Virus record (IMG/VR): IMGVR_UViG_3300025674_000180
Span: 1 to 34,078 of that record
Strand: one strand, 5' to 3'
Length of the DNA stretch: 34,078 nt
DNA from: a virus
A model generated the notes under the pieces. The model was not told where the DNA came from and searched no databases. It saw nothing but the letters and a program-made list of their open reading frames with translations. Made by a program: the position numbers and the translations under genes. Shown piece after piece: positions 1 through 5,602 of the stretch. The stretch's first letter is position 1. Every line of letters begins with the position of its first letter.

Positions 1-685
1 CACTAGCGTCCTTCAGAGGTAGCTTACAGATTTTCAGCTTGTCAGGACTGAAGAGGTCCTTCACTTGTTCTACTGCTTCTTCTCCTGCCTTGTCGTTGTC
101 AAAGCAAAGGACTACCGTGTCGTAGGACTCAAGCCACTCTAGTTGGGCCTTGATCTCCTTAGCGGCATTACTAGCGCCTGACCGTAGGGACACTACGTCC
201 CAAGACTTCCCTGACATCTCGTAGATGGCTAGGGCATCCAACTCACCTTCAGTGATCGTAATGTAGGTGTCACGGATGCACTGTTGTTGTCCGAAGAAGC
301 CGACGTTGCTTACGTCCCCCATTGACATGAACCCTTTGGTTTTAACCTCGCGTACCTTTGCCGCGCACAGGTCACCAGTGGACAAGTCGTAGTAGGGGTA
401 GTAGTGTTTGTCTATTTCACCTGTGGAGGTGTACTCAACGGTGACTCCGTAGCGCCCACAGGTGTCCTGAGATATGCGCCGTTGGGGTATGCTTGAGACC
501 ACTCCCTTAAAATTTAGGGGCTTGGCTTTTGGTAATTCTGTAGCCATGTTGTCTCCACCGTGAACGTGATAGTCGCAACCAGCGCCAAAACAATGTTGGC
601 CCCCGTCGCTGTAGATAGCGAGAGCGTCCGAAGAACCACACTCCGGACAACTCTCGTGTCGTAGGAACTTAGAAGTCTGCGGCAT
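1..685 (-). CDS. T7 gp4-like DNA primase-helicase, N-terminal part (cut by left edge)
   Basis: The first 228 codons are present, with no stop before the window edge. The N-terminus carries the primase zinc motif (Cys13, Cys16, Cys32, Cys37, with CGSSDALAIYSDG between the pairs). A Toprim domain follows, with TEGELDALA at about 145-153 and DNDKAGEEA at about 196-204, whose acidic residues bind the catalytic metal. The helicase half lies outside the window. In T7-type phages this protein makes RNA primers and unwinds the fork. The ATG start overlaps the end of the SSB gene by 17 bp, so the two are probably translationally coupled. The primase part is certain; a fused helicase is inferred from the family. 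Confidence 0.93.
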   Translation of the reverse strand, partial: MPQTSKFLRHESCPECGSSDALAIYSDGGQHCFGAGCDYHVHGGDNMATELPKAKPLNFKGVVSSIPQRRISQDTCGRYGVTVEYTSTGEIDKHYYPYYDLSTGDLCAAKVREVKTKGFMSMGDVSNVGFFGQQQCIRDTYITITEGELDALAIYEMSGKSWDVVSLRSGASNAAKEIKAQLEWLESYDTVVLCFDNDKAGEEAVEQVKDLFSPDKLKICKLPLKDAS

Positions 686-1046
686 CGCCTACGGCAATCT
701 CTGCTTCCTCTAGTACTTTGACCGCCTCAAGGTAGGTCGCTACGCCATGCACTGGGTGAGGCTGTCCCAGCTTGTACTTCAGGCGAACTTTGGAGTTGTA
801 CGGGACTTCTCCGGAGTACGGTGCGCCTTCCTCGTCGAAGACCTTGATCTCGTACTTTGATTTGAACTTGCGTTGCTTGTTGCCTTGGTAGTCCTTGATC
901 TTGACACCGTTGGCTGCAAGCTCTGCAGCGTCCTCTTCTGACATTGTGATTGTCATGGAGTAGGCTCCAGTTGATTGACCATTGAACACGTCGTGTTGGG
1001 TCACGTTACTGAAGTTAACTACACCTTCGATTGTTGTTGCTGTCAT
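669..1046 (-). CDS. single-stranded DNA-binding protein (phage gp2.5-like)
   Basis: A 125-aa protein with the layout of phage SSBs: a beta-rich body with basic and aromatic residues (KQRKFKSKYEIKVFDEEG, then a YNSKVRLKYKLG segment and a TYLEAVKVLE strand) and a short acidic tail ending in DAADF. Such tails contact polymerase and primase. It would coat single-stranded DNA during replication. A clear Shine-Dalgarno (GGAG) precedes the ATG, and a sigma70-like promoter lies about 80 bp upstream. The gene sits directly before the primase-helicase, a usual replication-module neighbour. The family call comes from overall pattern and position. Confidence 0.85.
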   Translation of the reverse strand: MTATTIEGVVNFSNVTQHDVFNGQSTGAYSMTITMSEEDAAELAANGVKIKDYQGNKQRKFKSKYEIKVFDEEGAPYSGEVPYNSKVRLKYKLGQPHPVHGVATYLEAVKVLEEAEIAVGDAADF

Positions 1047-1127
1047 GGAATAATCTCCGTAAGTCGTAGACTTGCGCCTACGTTGGTTTTGGTTTTAGTC
1101 CTGAGGAATCTCTCAGAACATACTAAT

Positions 1128-1156
1128 AGTATACACTATGTTTTTGGTTGTGTCTA
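1128..1156 (-). promoter_or_regulatory. sigma70-like promoter for SSB and primase
   Basis: Reading leftwards, TAGACA (1151-1156) and TATACT (1128-1133) are separated by exactly 17 bp. Each hexamer matches consensus at five of six positions. It lies between the stop of the small membrane ORF at 1160 and the SSB start at 1046, leaving a leader of roughly 75 nt that contains a small 5-bp stem (CTGAG/CTCAG, 1101-1116). Confidence 0.6.
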
Positions 1157-1159
1157 GTT

Positions 1160-1309
1160 TTATATCCAAGACCCTGTCAAAAAAGAGTCTATGACGTTGA
1201 TAAAAAAGTACATCAAAAACATCATAAACCCTATGCCCCCAGCAGGATAGATCACGTTAGCTTTCCACGGGTTGTCCCGTAGCCACTTCTCTAACTGCTG
1301 TTCGTTCAT
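1160..1309 (-). CDS. 49-aa single-pass membrane protein, unknown function
   Basis: A short ORF starting ATG with a textbook Shine-Dalgarno (GAGGAGG, 6 nt upstream). The N-terminal half is polar (MNEQQLEKWLRDNPWK). Residues about 19-44 form one hydrophobic segment (VIYPAGGIGFMMFLMYFF and following). Its ATG directly abuts the stop codon of the 54-aa gene upstream, so it belongs to the same operon. No family recognised. It is one of five tiny membrane ORFs in this early region, which could act on the host envelope; that role is only inferred. Confidence 0.7.
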   Translation of the reverse strand: MNEQQLEKWLRDNPWKANVIYPAGGIGFMMFLMYFFINVIDSFLTGSWI

Positions 1310-1474
1310 TTAGTCCTCCTCTAGTTCAATGCTTTGGAACTCTTCGTCTATGTAGTTGTACTCTGAATCATGAATTTCTGTCTTCAGTAGTGCCAACGCT
1401 TCGTCCTCTGTTTCTGCAGAGATGCGGTAGACGTGCTCTATTGTTTCAATAGTCTTAATACAGTACGTGTTCAT
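1310..1474 (-). CDS. 54-aa DpnD/PcfM-like small protein
   Basis: Starts at ATG 1474, overlapping the end of the upstream gene by four bases (ATGA). The body has the beta-alpha pattern IEHVYRISAETEDEALALL, a strand followed by an acidic helix, which resembles the small DpnD/PcfM-like motif (y.v.AeseeEA). It resembles the 59-aa protein at 2805-2984, so the two may be distant paralogues. The C-terminus (ELEED) is encoded by the same bases that form the Shine-Dalgarno of the next gene. Function unknown. Confidence 0.7.
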   Translation of the reverse strand: MNTYCIKTIETIEHVYRISAETEDEALALLKTEIHDSEYNYIDEEFQSIELEED

Positions 1475-1728
1475 GATTCACCCTCCGCTTGCGGTAGTTC
1501 ATCACTAGCTAGGAACAGAATCTTGTCCAGTGTCTGCCTAGACATAACCACGTTCCCTTTGTCGTCAAAGGACAGCTCTAGGTCCTGCCTGAGGACAAAC
1601 GGGATGCCACCCCAAGGGTCGGCCTTCATGATGTCGTTTGTCACTGATCTGGCCTGTGTGTAGCCTAGGCAGTAGATGGAGTAGTCACCCCCGTCGACCA
1701 CGTAGATGCTCCTTTCGTTTATAAACAT
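1471..1728 (-). CDS. hypothetical early protein, 85 aa
   Basis: ATG start preceded by AGGAG at good spacing (AGGAGTAAACTTATG). The product is mixed alpha/beta and soluble (MFINERSIYVVDGGDYSIY at the start, an acidic tail QAEGES at the end), with no membrane segment and no motif I recognise. It is the first gene after a 72-bp AT-rich gap and overlaps the next gene by four bases, so it heads a small leftward operon leading to SSB. A role in taking over the host is possible but only inferred from its position. Confidence 0.7.
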   Translation of the reverse strand: MFINERSIYVVDGGDYSIYCLGYTQARSVTNDIMKADPWGGIPFVLRQDLELSFDDKGNVVMSRQTLDKILFLASDELPQAEGES

Positions 1729-1800
1729 AAGTTTACTCCTGTAGTACTACTATAGTTAACTACTACTGCTACTTCTTTAGTATATATACCTAAGTATACC
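1729..1800 (-). promoter_or_regulatory. AT-rich intergenic gap, possible promoter/operator
   Basis: This 72-bp gap holds two leftward TATACT boxes (1793-1798 and 1779-1784), neither with a convincing -35. It also holds the palindrome ACTATAGT (1749-1756) inside TAGTTAACTA-type symmetry. ACTATAGT also occurs just downstream of the -10 boxes at 4499 and 9733. Start-site function is plausible but weakly supported. Confidence 0.3.
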
Positions 1801-1992
1801 TTAGTAGAGGGTATCACACTTTTCATCGTCTGTAAATATCTCATATTGGTAATATTCCATAGTATCTGTATCTACTCCCGCAGAAGCAGTAGCAGAAAGG
1901 CATATGCCACAAAGATCCAAAAAGTTACCATGTGTGTCCTTCCGTGTTAGTTCTGATTCCTCTAGTATTCTGTCACAAGCTTTACAGCGCAT
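1801..1992 (-). CDS. small zinc-ribbon protein, 63 aa
   Basis: Two Cys pairs, CKAC (Cys3/Cys6) and CGIC (Cys28/Cys31), form a compact zinc ribbon near the N-terminus, followed by an acidic tail. I take the ATG at 1992, giving MRCKACDRIL, because it has a GAGGG Shine-Dalgarno at sensible spacing and overlaps the upstream gene by only 11 bp. An ATG nine codons earlier (2019) would overlap by 38 bp. Zinc ribbons of this size may bind nucleic acid or host protein; the target is unknown. Confidence 0.7.
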   Translation of the reverse strand: MRCKACDRILEESELTRKDTHGNFLDLCGICLSATASAGVDTDTMEYYQYEIFTDDEKCDTLY

Positions 1993-2209
1993 CTCTCCAG
2001 CCCTCCCCGTATATCTCAATCATCATCTTCTGTAAGTGCCTAGAGTTTAGACTAGAGTACTTACGCTGGCAGTCCAGACGGAACATCTCAGTTTCAAACT
2101 CTACTATGTGGTCTATCATGGCTTGCGTCTCTGGGTCCTCTGGGGGCCCTGAAAGCTCCCCAGAGTCGTCTCCAAAGTAACCCAGCTCGTATTCGTCCTC
2201 GTACATCAT
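1982..2209 (-). CDS. hypothetical acidic protein, 75 aa
   Basis: Begins ATGATG at 2209, overlapping the upstream stop (ATGA), with a G-rich Shine-Dalgarno. The N-terminal third is strongly acidic and Gly/Pro-rich (YEDEYELGYFGDDSGELSG). The rest is helical (AMIDHIVEFETEMFRLDCQR and onward). No family recognised. Acidic small early proteins in phages can mimic DNA or bind host regulators, but nothing here proves that. Confidence 0.65.
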   Translation of the reverse strand: MMYEDEYELGYFGDDSGELSGPPEDPETQAMIDHIVEFETEMFRLDCQRKYSSLNSRHLQKMMIEIYGEGWRDAL

Positions 2210-2361
2210 TTATAGACCCCCTGCATCCGTTGTATAAGCTCGTCTATCACTTTCTGCTCCTCCTCCTTCCACTCCTCTATATCGTCGAGGCCTTCGTAGT
2301 CCTCCGCCTCTAGCTGGTCGTAGTAGTAGTCGTGTGATTCTTCCCATGATTCTCTAGGCAT
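2206..2361 (-). CDS. 51-aa highly acidic helical protein
   Basis: ATG at 2361 preceded by AGGAGGACAACGACA. The product is dominated by Glu, Asp and Tyr (ESHDYYYDQLEAEDYEGLDD, then EEWKEEEQKVIDEL), predicted as one long charged helix. It overlaps the next gene by four bases and the upstream membrane ORF by eight. No known family. The charge and size are compatible with a DNA mimic or a binding partner of a host protein; that is inference. Confidence 0.65.
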   Translation of the reverse strand: MPRESWEESHDYYYDQLEAEDYEGLDDIEEWKEEEQKVIDELIQRMQGVYK

Positions 2362-2482
2362 TGTCGTTGTCCTCCTTTATCATCTCTAAAAACGTGATCC
2401 ACGCTACCAACAGCGGTAGTCCTACGAACCACGCCCCCAGTACTCCTCCTATGGTCCACAGTAGCGGTTCCCAGTATATCAT
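2354..2482 (-). CDS. 42-aa membrane protein, unknown function
   Basis: Start ATG at 2482 with GGAGAGG upstream. Nearly the whole chain is hydrophobic (MIYWEPLLWTIGGVLGAWFV, then a second stretch PLLVAWITFLEMI), ending in a charged tail KEDNDNA. That suggests one long or two short membrane passes. It is linked by overlapping start/stop codons to both neighbours. No family recognised. Confidence 0.65.
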   Translation of the reverse strand: MIYWEPLLWTIGGVLGAWFVGLPLLVAWITFLEMIKEDNDNA

Positions 2483-2562
2483 CTGTCCTCTCCTTTTATC
2501 ACAATCCAGACGGACCCTAGTATACAGAATGCCCAGAGTAAACTCAAGACCTCAGTCTCCAT
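2479..2562 (-). CDS. 27-aa single-pass membrane microprotein
   Basis: The smallest member of the membrane set: a short acidic start (METEV), about 18 hydrophobic residues (LSLLWAFCILGSVWIVI) and a charged end (KGEDR). The evidence for translation is a GGAGGGAGAGAG Shine-Dalgarno and a four-base ATGA overlap with the next gene. Its last codons (KGED) double as that gene's Shine-Dalgarno. At this length coding is not proven. Confidence 0.55.
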   Translation of the reverse strand: METEVLSLLWAFCILGSVWIVIKGEDR

Positions 2563-2662
2563 CTCTCTCCCTCCTGTCAATGTAGACATACAGAGGCGTG
2601 AGTATAGCACAGGTGCTCAGTAGTAACAATATGTCAAACCACGGTTGCCAGTTCTCTAACAT
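2552..2662 (-). CDS. 36-aa single-pass membrane protein
   Basis: ATG at 2662 immediately follows the TAG of the upstream gene, with GAGGAGGAGG as a very strong Shine-Dalgarno. It has a short amphipathic start (MLENWQPWFD), a hydrophobic core (ILLLLSTCAILTPLYVYI) and a charged tail (DRRERDGD), consistent with an N-out or N-in single-pass protein. No family recognised. Confidence 0.62.
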   Translation of the reverse strand: MLENWQPWFDILLLLSTCAILTPLYVYIDRRERDGD

Positions 2663-2800
2663 CTAATCCTCCTCCTCTGCAGCTTTTTTCATTCGCTCGA
2701 ACTTCCTATTGAACTCCTCCTGATCTATCGTTAGCCACGATATAGCCACAATGACAGCCACCATAGCGACTAGGAGTAGACCTACGTAGTCCCCTAGCAT
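2663..2800 (-). CDS. 45-aa single-pass membrane protein with charged cytoplasmic helix
   Basis: ATG at 2800 after AAGGAGGAC. Residues about 5-23 are a clear membrane segment (YVGLLLVAMVAVIVAISWL). The rest is a charged helix (DQEEFNRKFERMKKAAEEED). Architecture resembles small phage inner-membrane regulators, but no specific family is recognised. The EEED tail overlaps the Shine-Dalgarno of the following 36-aa gene. Confidence 0.66.
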   Translation of the reverse strand: MLGDYVGLLLVAMVAVIVAISWLTIDQEEFNRKFERMKKAAEEED

Positions 2801-2804
2801 GTCT

Positions 2805-2984
2805 CTAGTCCTCCTTCCGTAGTAACGCTGGGTAATTCAACGGCTCTACGTCCAGCGTATGGACCCGCAGTAGCTCCTCCCAGTCTCCGAAGTTGTCGAA
2901 TATCTCCTCTGCTTCTTCTCTAGACTCTGCTTCTACTTTAACTTCGTATATCTTGGTCATGATTACTTGATACGTACGTTTCAT
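2805..2984 (-). CDS. 59-aa DpnD/PcfM-like small protein
   Basis: I use the ATG at 2984 (MKRTYQVIMTKIYEVKVEA), which has GGGAGGAAC upstream and does not overlap the preceding gene. A longer frame from 3041 would overlap it by 55 bp. The segment YEVKVEAESREEAEEIFDNF is the strand-helix signature of small DpnD/PcfM-like proteins, whose molecular role is unclear. It resembles the 54-aa product at 1310-1474 in pattern. Soluble, acidic. Confidence 0.68.
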   Translation of the reverse strand: MKRTYQVIMTKIYEVKVEAESREEAEEIFDNFGDWEELLRVHTLDVEPLNYPALLRKED

Positions 2985-2986
2985 CT

Positions 2987-3232
2987 CTAGTTCCTCCCGC
3001 GGCCGTAAGCCGTGCTTCCGTGTCGTAATCGGTCCCACCATCGCATTACACGCCAGAAGCGTCCACGGTTCCTCTCAGTGTCTAGGAACCCTAGGCGGTC
3101 CCGTAGACCGCACAGAAGCCGCGAATAGTTGTTGATGGTGTACTCTGGGTACCTGAACCCCTTCCGGCTGTCATAGATGTCCCAGACGTGGTCTTCGTGG
3201 TTGTACCAGATTGTGTATCGCCCTATGTTCAT
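2987..3232 (-). CDS. hypothetical protein rich in Trp/Arg, 81 aa
   Basis: ATG with GGGGAGAAGG upstream, overlapping the preceding stop as ATGA. The N-terminal half looks like beta hairpins (IGRYTIWYNHEDHVWDIYDS). The C-terminal half is basic and aromatic (RGRFWRVMRWWDRLRHGS), which could bind nucleic acid. No family recognised. Confidence 0.65.
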   Translation of the reverse strand: MNIGRYTIWYNHEDHVWDIYDSRKGFRYPEYTINNYSRLLCGLRDRLGFLDTERNRGRFWRVMRWWDRLRHGSTAYGRGRN

Positions 3233-3510
3233 GCTACCTTCTCCCCGTCAATGTAGATATCACCGTTGCGCTGGTACACGTTGATGTCCAGTGCTCTCAA
3301 GCGGCTCATGGTGGTGCGTGTGGGCCATGCAATCAACGTACCGATACAGGGCCTAGCAATGCCAAAGTCGTCCACTGTGGCGATCAGGTGCCCGTGTAGG
3401 TACACCCGTGAAGTGTCGTCCTCCCGTAGGTAGGTTACCATAGTGTTTCCTTGAGACCAGTTCTCGTTGCGATTGATGGCCCGAATCATTTGTTGCTCTA
3501 CTTTTCTCAT
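3229..3510 (-). CDS. hypothetical protein, 93 aa
   Basis: ATG at 3510 follows GGAGGCATTGAC, a good Shine-Dalgarno; internal Met codons at residues 8 and 24 are less well placed. The sequence is mostly beta with regular turns (TMVTYLREDDTSRVYLHGHL, then NVYQRNGDIYIDGEKVA) and an Arg/Thr-rich middle. It looks like a compact, small DNA- or protein-binding fold seen among phage early proteins, but I cannot name it. A large imperfect hairpin precedes it at 3535-3582. Confidence 0.68.
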   Translation of the reverse strand: MRKVEQQMIRAINRNENWSQGNTMVTYLREDDTSRVYLHGHLIATVDDFGIARPCIGTLIAWPTRTTMSRLRALDINVYQRNGDIYIDGEKVA

Positions 3511-3534
3511 GTCAATGCCTCCAGTGGCTCGTGT

Positions 3535-3582
3535 GTTGACTCACTGCTGGACACTCTAGGGAATGCCCAGCGATTAGTCAAC
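3535..3582. repeat. nested inverted repeat (long imperfect hairpin)
   Basis: GTTGACT (3535-3541) pairs with AGTCAAC (3576-3582). Inside, GCTGG (3546-3550) pairs with CCAGC (3566-3570) across a symmetric 4/4 internal loop, and the inner stretch CACTC/GAATG adds a few more pairs. It lies between two minus-strand genes. No U-run follows, so it is more likely an RNA processing or stability element than a terminator. Its right arm contains GTCAACCC, the motif repeated upstream at 4149-4337. Confidence 0.55.
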
Positions 3583-3585
3583 CCC

Positions 3586-3915
3586 CTAGTACGTCTCTAA
3601 CTCTAACTCGTCGAATTTCTCGTCCACGTACGCCCAGTCTGCTAGGTCAACGTCCAGACCAAGAGACCGAAGCTCTCTGCCTACCTCCTGCACACTACGC
3701 AGGGTCCTATTACGCTCCTTTACCAGACCGACGTGCTCGTCACAGTAAAAGCTCACGTCCTCGTCGTTCCAACGTGCGGAGTTGTAGAACTCGCGTAACT
3801 TCTCTAGCGCCTCGTTCCACTCGCTGTAGTAGATGGCGTACATCTCAACAGCTTCTGACAGTGTGCGGTGGCTACCTTTGATGGTCTCGTTGAGACCGTA
3901 GTTGACTTGTTTCAT
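3586..3915 (-). CDS. hypothetical helical early protein, 109 aa
   Basis: First gene of the leftward arm. The ATG at 3915 (MKQVNYGLNETIKG) has AGGA nine bases upstream. The ATG three codons earlier sits on that Shine-Dalgarno and is less likely. Mostly alpha-helical and acidic, with a segment YYSEWNEALEKLREFYNS and a later KERNRTLRSVQEVGRELRSL that could form coiled coil. No motif recognised. First-transcribed position suggests an early host-interaction role; inference only. Confidence 0.68.
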   Translation of the reverse strand: MKQVNYGLNETIKGSHRTLSEAVEMYAIYYSEWNEALEKLREFYNSARWNDEDVSFYCDEHVGLVKERNRTLRSVQEVGRELRSLGLDVDLADWAYVDEKFDELELETY

Positions 3916-4090
3916 GAGAATCATTCCTATTTAGGGGTGGCTTCTGTCCCCCGTCGCCATGTGTGTATGAAACTACAGATCGACTCAGATGTATATAGTA
4001 AATATTCACACGTTTAGACTATTGACCGCCCGTGTTGTTCCGTGCTAGTCGCGTGTGCGCGTGTAATAAATAGCTCGCGTAGCAAAACCC

Positions 4091-4337
4091 GTGCCAACTT
4101 TGTCAGCTCAGGTTGTGACCAGAGGGTCCAACATAAGTCCTCACACTTGTCAACCCATGCAAACCCCATGCCAATTTTACTCATGCAAACATCGTGCCAA
4201 CTCTGGTTGCTACTACAGTTGGCCCCGTGTGTCAACCCTTGTTAACCCCCTGCAAGAACCATGCCAACTCTTGGAGCTAACATAGGTTGCAACCCGTGTC
4301 AACCCGTGGAAAAACTTAGGGCGGGGGAGGGGTTGAC
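4091..4337. repeat. clustered short repeats GTCAACCC and TGCCAA
   Basis: GTCAACCC occurs at 4149-4156, 4231-4238 and 4298-4305, with an inverted copy GGGTTGAC at 4330-4337; another direct copy lies at 3577-3584. TGCCAA occurs at 4092, 4169, 4195 and 4262, each flanked by similar bases (RTGCCAAYT). CATGCAAAC is present twice (about 4156 and 4183). The last two GTCAACCC copies form an inverted repeat around a G-rich loop. Such density suggests protein-binding sites (operators or iterons). Confidence 0.65.
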
Positions 4338-4472
4338 ATTTGTTTTACTTTTGTAGTAGCACCTCAGACACAAAATAGGTCAAAATTAGGAAAATTACCC
4401 TTTTATTTAACTCATGTAACCCGTTGTTTTTACTCATGTTTATACTACTACTGCTTTTCCCTCTAAAATAAC

Positions 4473-4501
4473 TTGACTTTTGTGTAGACTTGTGGTATAC
4501 T
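4473..4501 (+). promoter_or_regulatory. strong sigma70-like promoter for the rightward (structural) arm
   Basis: TTGACT (4473-4478) and TATACT (4496-4501) with a 17-bp spacer, five of six matches in each hexamer. It lies 28 bp before the first structural-arm gene. The -35 block (CTTGACTTTTG) is identical to that of the promoter at 9701. The palindrome ACTATAGT overlaps the end of the -10. Confidence 0.8.
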
Positions 4502-4529
4502 ATAGTCATAAACAGGGATAATTTTAATC

Positions 4530-4916
4530 ATGACTCAAGAAGTTAAAAAAAGAGGTCGTGGTAGACCCCGGAAGTCCGAAGTAGCTGCTGTAAAACCCGG
4601 TAACAAGGGTCAAGTAGGCCGACCAAAGGGTGACGCAGCGATAATTAACGAGTACAAGGCTAGGATGTTGGCTAGTCCTAAGTCTCGTAAGGTCCTAGAG
4701 ACTATTTTTGATGCTGCTTTGGACGATGACCATAAGAATCAGGCTGCTGCTTGGAAACTTGTGATGGACCGTATACTACCAGTGGGTGCTTTTGAAAAAG
4801 ACGTAGTAAAAGACGCTGGTAGAAACGCTATTCAGATCAACATTAGTGGCGTAGGTACTGCTGAAGTTTCAACACCTGAAGACATTATTGAAGGAGAAGT
4901 AGTAGGTGACTCTTAA
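4530..4916 (+). CDS. probable terminase small subunit (AT-hook-containing)
   Basis: The N-terminus holds AT-hook-like basic motifs (KKRGRGRPRK at about 6-15, then QVGRPKG), followed by a helical region (ASPKSRKVLETIFDAALDDD, AAAWKLVMDRILPV) and an acidic tail. A small DNA-binding protein just upstream of the terminase large subunit is usually the DNA-recognition subunit that selects the packaging site. The assignment rests on position, size (128 aa) and DNA-binding features, not on a diagnostic motif. It could instead be an AT-hook transcription regulator. Ribosome binding site is weak (AGGG 14 nt upstream). Confidence 0.55.
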   Translation: MTQEVKKRGRGRPRKSEVAAVKPGNKGQVGRPKGDAAIINEYKARMLASPKSRKVLETIFDAALDDDHKNQAAAWKLVMDRILPVGAFEKDVVKDAGRNAIQINISGVGTAEVSTPEDIIEGEVVGDS

Positions 4917-5256
4917 GTACTTTACTAGAGAAGAATTTGACTGCCAAGCCTCCGGTACCAACAACATGGAACAAGACTTTCTAGAAAAGTTAGACAAGTT
5001 AAGGCACTGCTGTGGTTTTCCTTTTGTAATAACAAGCGGGTATCGGCATCCAACGATGCACCCCATAGAAAGAAAAAAAGAAGTACCCGGCACACATGCC
5101 CAAGGGATCGCAGCGGACATAAAAATAACAAACGCTGCTGATCGCCTTAAAGTTGTCTACGCTGCTCTTGAGCTAGGCTTTACAGGCATAGGTGTTGCTT
5201 CTGACTTTGTCCACGTTGACACCCGTGGCACAACACCAGTAATGTGGACGTACTAA
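4906..5256 (+). CDS. endolysin: M15-type zinc D,D/L,D-peptidase
   Basis: A 116-aa single-domain peptidase of the M15A (D-Ala-D-Ala carboxypeptidase-like) family. Visible motifs are SGYRHP (44-49), HAQGIAADI with probable zinc ligands His64 and Asp71, and FVHVD with His103, the third ligand. It would cut peptidoglycan peptide cross-links at lysis. It has no signal peptide, so release would need the holin at 20911, 16 kb away. It starts at GTG 4906 with AAGGAG upstream, overlapping the previous gene by 11 bp. Position next to the terminase, not the holin, is notable. Confidence 0.9.
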   Translation: MTLKYFTREEFDCQASGTNNMEQDFLEKLDKLRHCCGFPFVITSGYRHPTMHPIERKKEVPGTHAQGIAADIKITNAADRLKVVYAALELGFTGIGVASDFVHVDTRGTTPVMWTY

Positions 5257-5260
5257 GATT

Positions 5261-5602
5261 ATGAAGTTTTCTCACGGTGACGCACTAACAGCAGGTTCTA
5301 GTAACACTATTTTAGAAGTACCTAACGGCTACGACGCTATTGTTACTTACTTGTTTATCTCTAATACAACGGGCAGTAGTAAAAACCTTAGTGCTAAGTG
5401 GGTACACAGCGGTGTGGACATTGACTTCTTAGCAGGTAAGAACGTAGGCAGTGGAGATTTCCTAGAGTTTGGTGGACAGTACGGTGAGTTCCTTGTAGCA
5501 AAAGAAGGTGACACCTTAAGCTTAACACCAGAAGCAGGATCTACGTTTGTTAGTATTATTTCCTTTGAGTTAGTACCAGCAACACCAAGGCTTAACTTTT
5601 GA
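5261..5602 (+). CDS. hypothetical beta-rich protein, possible virion component
   Basis: A 113-aa protein predicted as a beta sandwich: alternating strands such as YDAIVTYLFISNTTGSSKNL and KEGDTLSLTPEAGSTFVSII, no membrane segment and no catalytic motif. The pattern resembles small decoration or fibre-associated proteins and is broadly like the 97-aa product at 12100. The gene lies between endolysin and terminase, overlapping the latter by four bases. Shine-Dalgarno weak. Role unknown. Confidence 0.6.
   Translation: MKFSHGDALTAGSSNTILEVPNGYDAIVTYLFISNTTGSSKNLSAKWVHSGVDIDFLAGKNVGSGDFLEFGGQYGEFLVAKEGDTLSLTPEAGSTFVSIISFELVPATPRLNF

Larger units (their letters stand above)
3916..4529. other. divergent control region without genes
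   Basis: About 0.6 kb separates the leftward and rightward arms. It contains the GTCAACCC/TGCCAA repeat cluster (4091-4337), three ACTCATG copies (4179, 4410, 4432), a G-rich tract (4320-4332), an AT-rich right half (4360-4470) and a strong rightward promoter (4473-4501). The leftward promoter is not clear; the AT-rich stretch near 3990-4010 is the best place to look. Overlapping short ORFs here simply read through the repeats. Position and repeats suit a transcription control region and possibly a replication origin. Confidence 0.7.

Noticed and set aside
975-1157. 60-aa rightward frame across the SSB start
   Set aside because: Antisense to SSB, Cys/Val repeats from codon complement; no ribosome-binding site.
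4014-4285. Three overlapping open frames of 64-73 aa on both strands in the divergent region
   Set aside because: They read through the short repeats, have odd Cys/Trp/His composition, no Shine-Dalgarno and mutual overlap; better explained as non-coding control DNA.
4333-4361. TTGACA at 4333 as a rightward promoter
   Set aside because: The -35 is perfect but no acceptable -10 lies 16-18 bp downstream; the hexamer is part of the inverted GTCAACCC copy.
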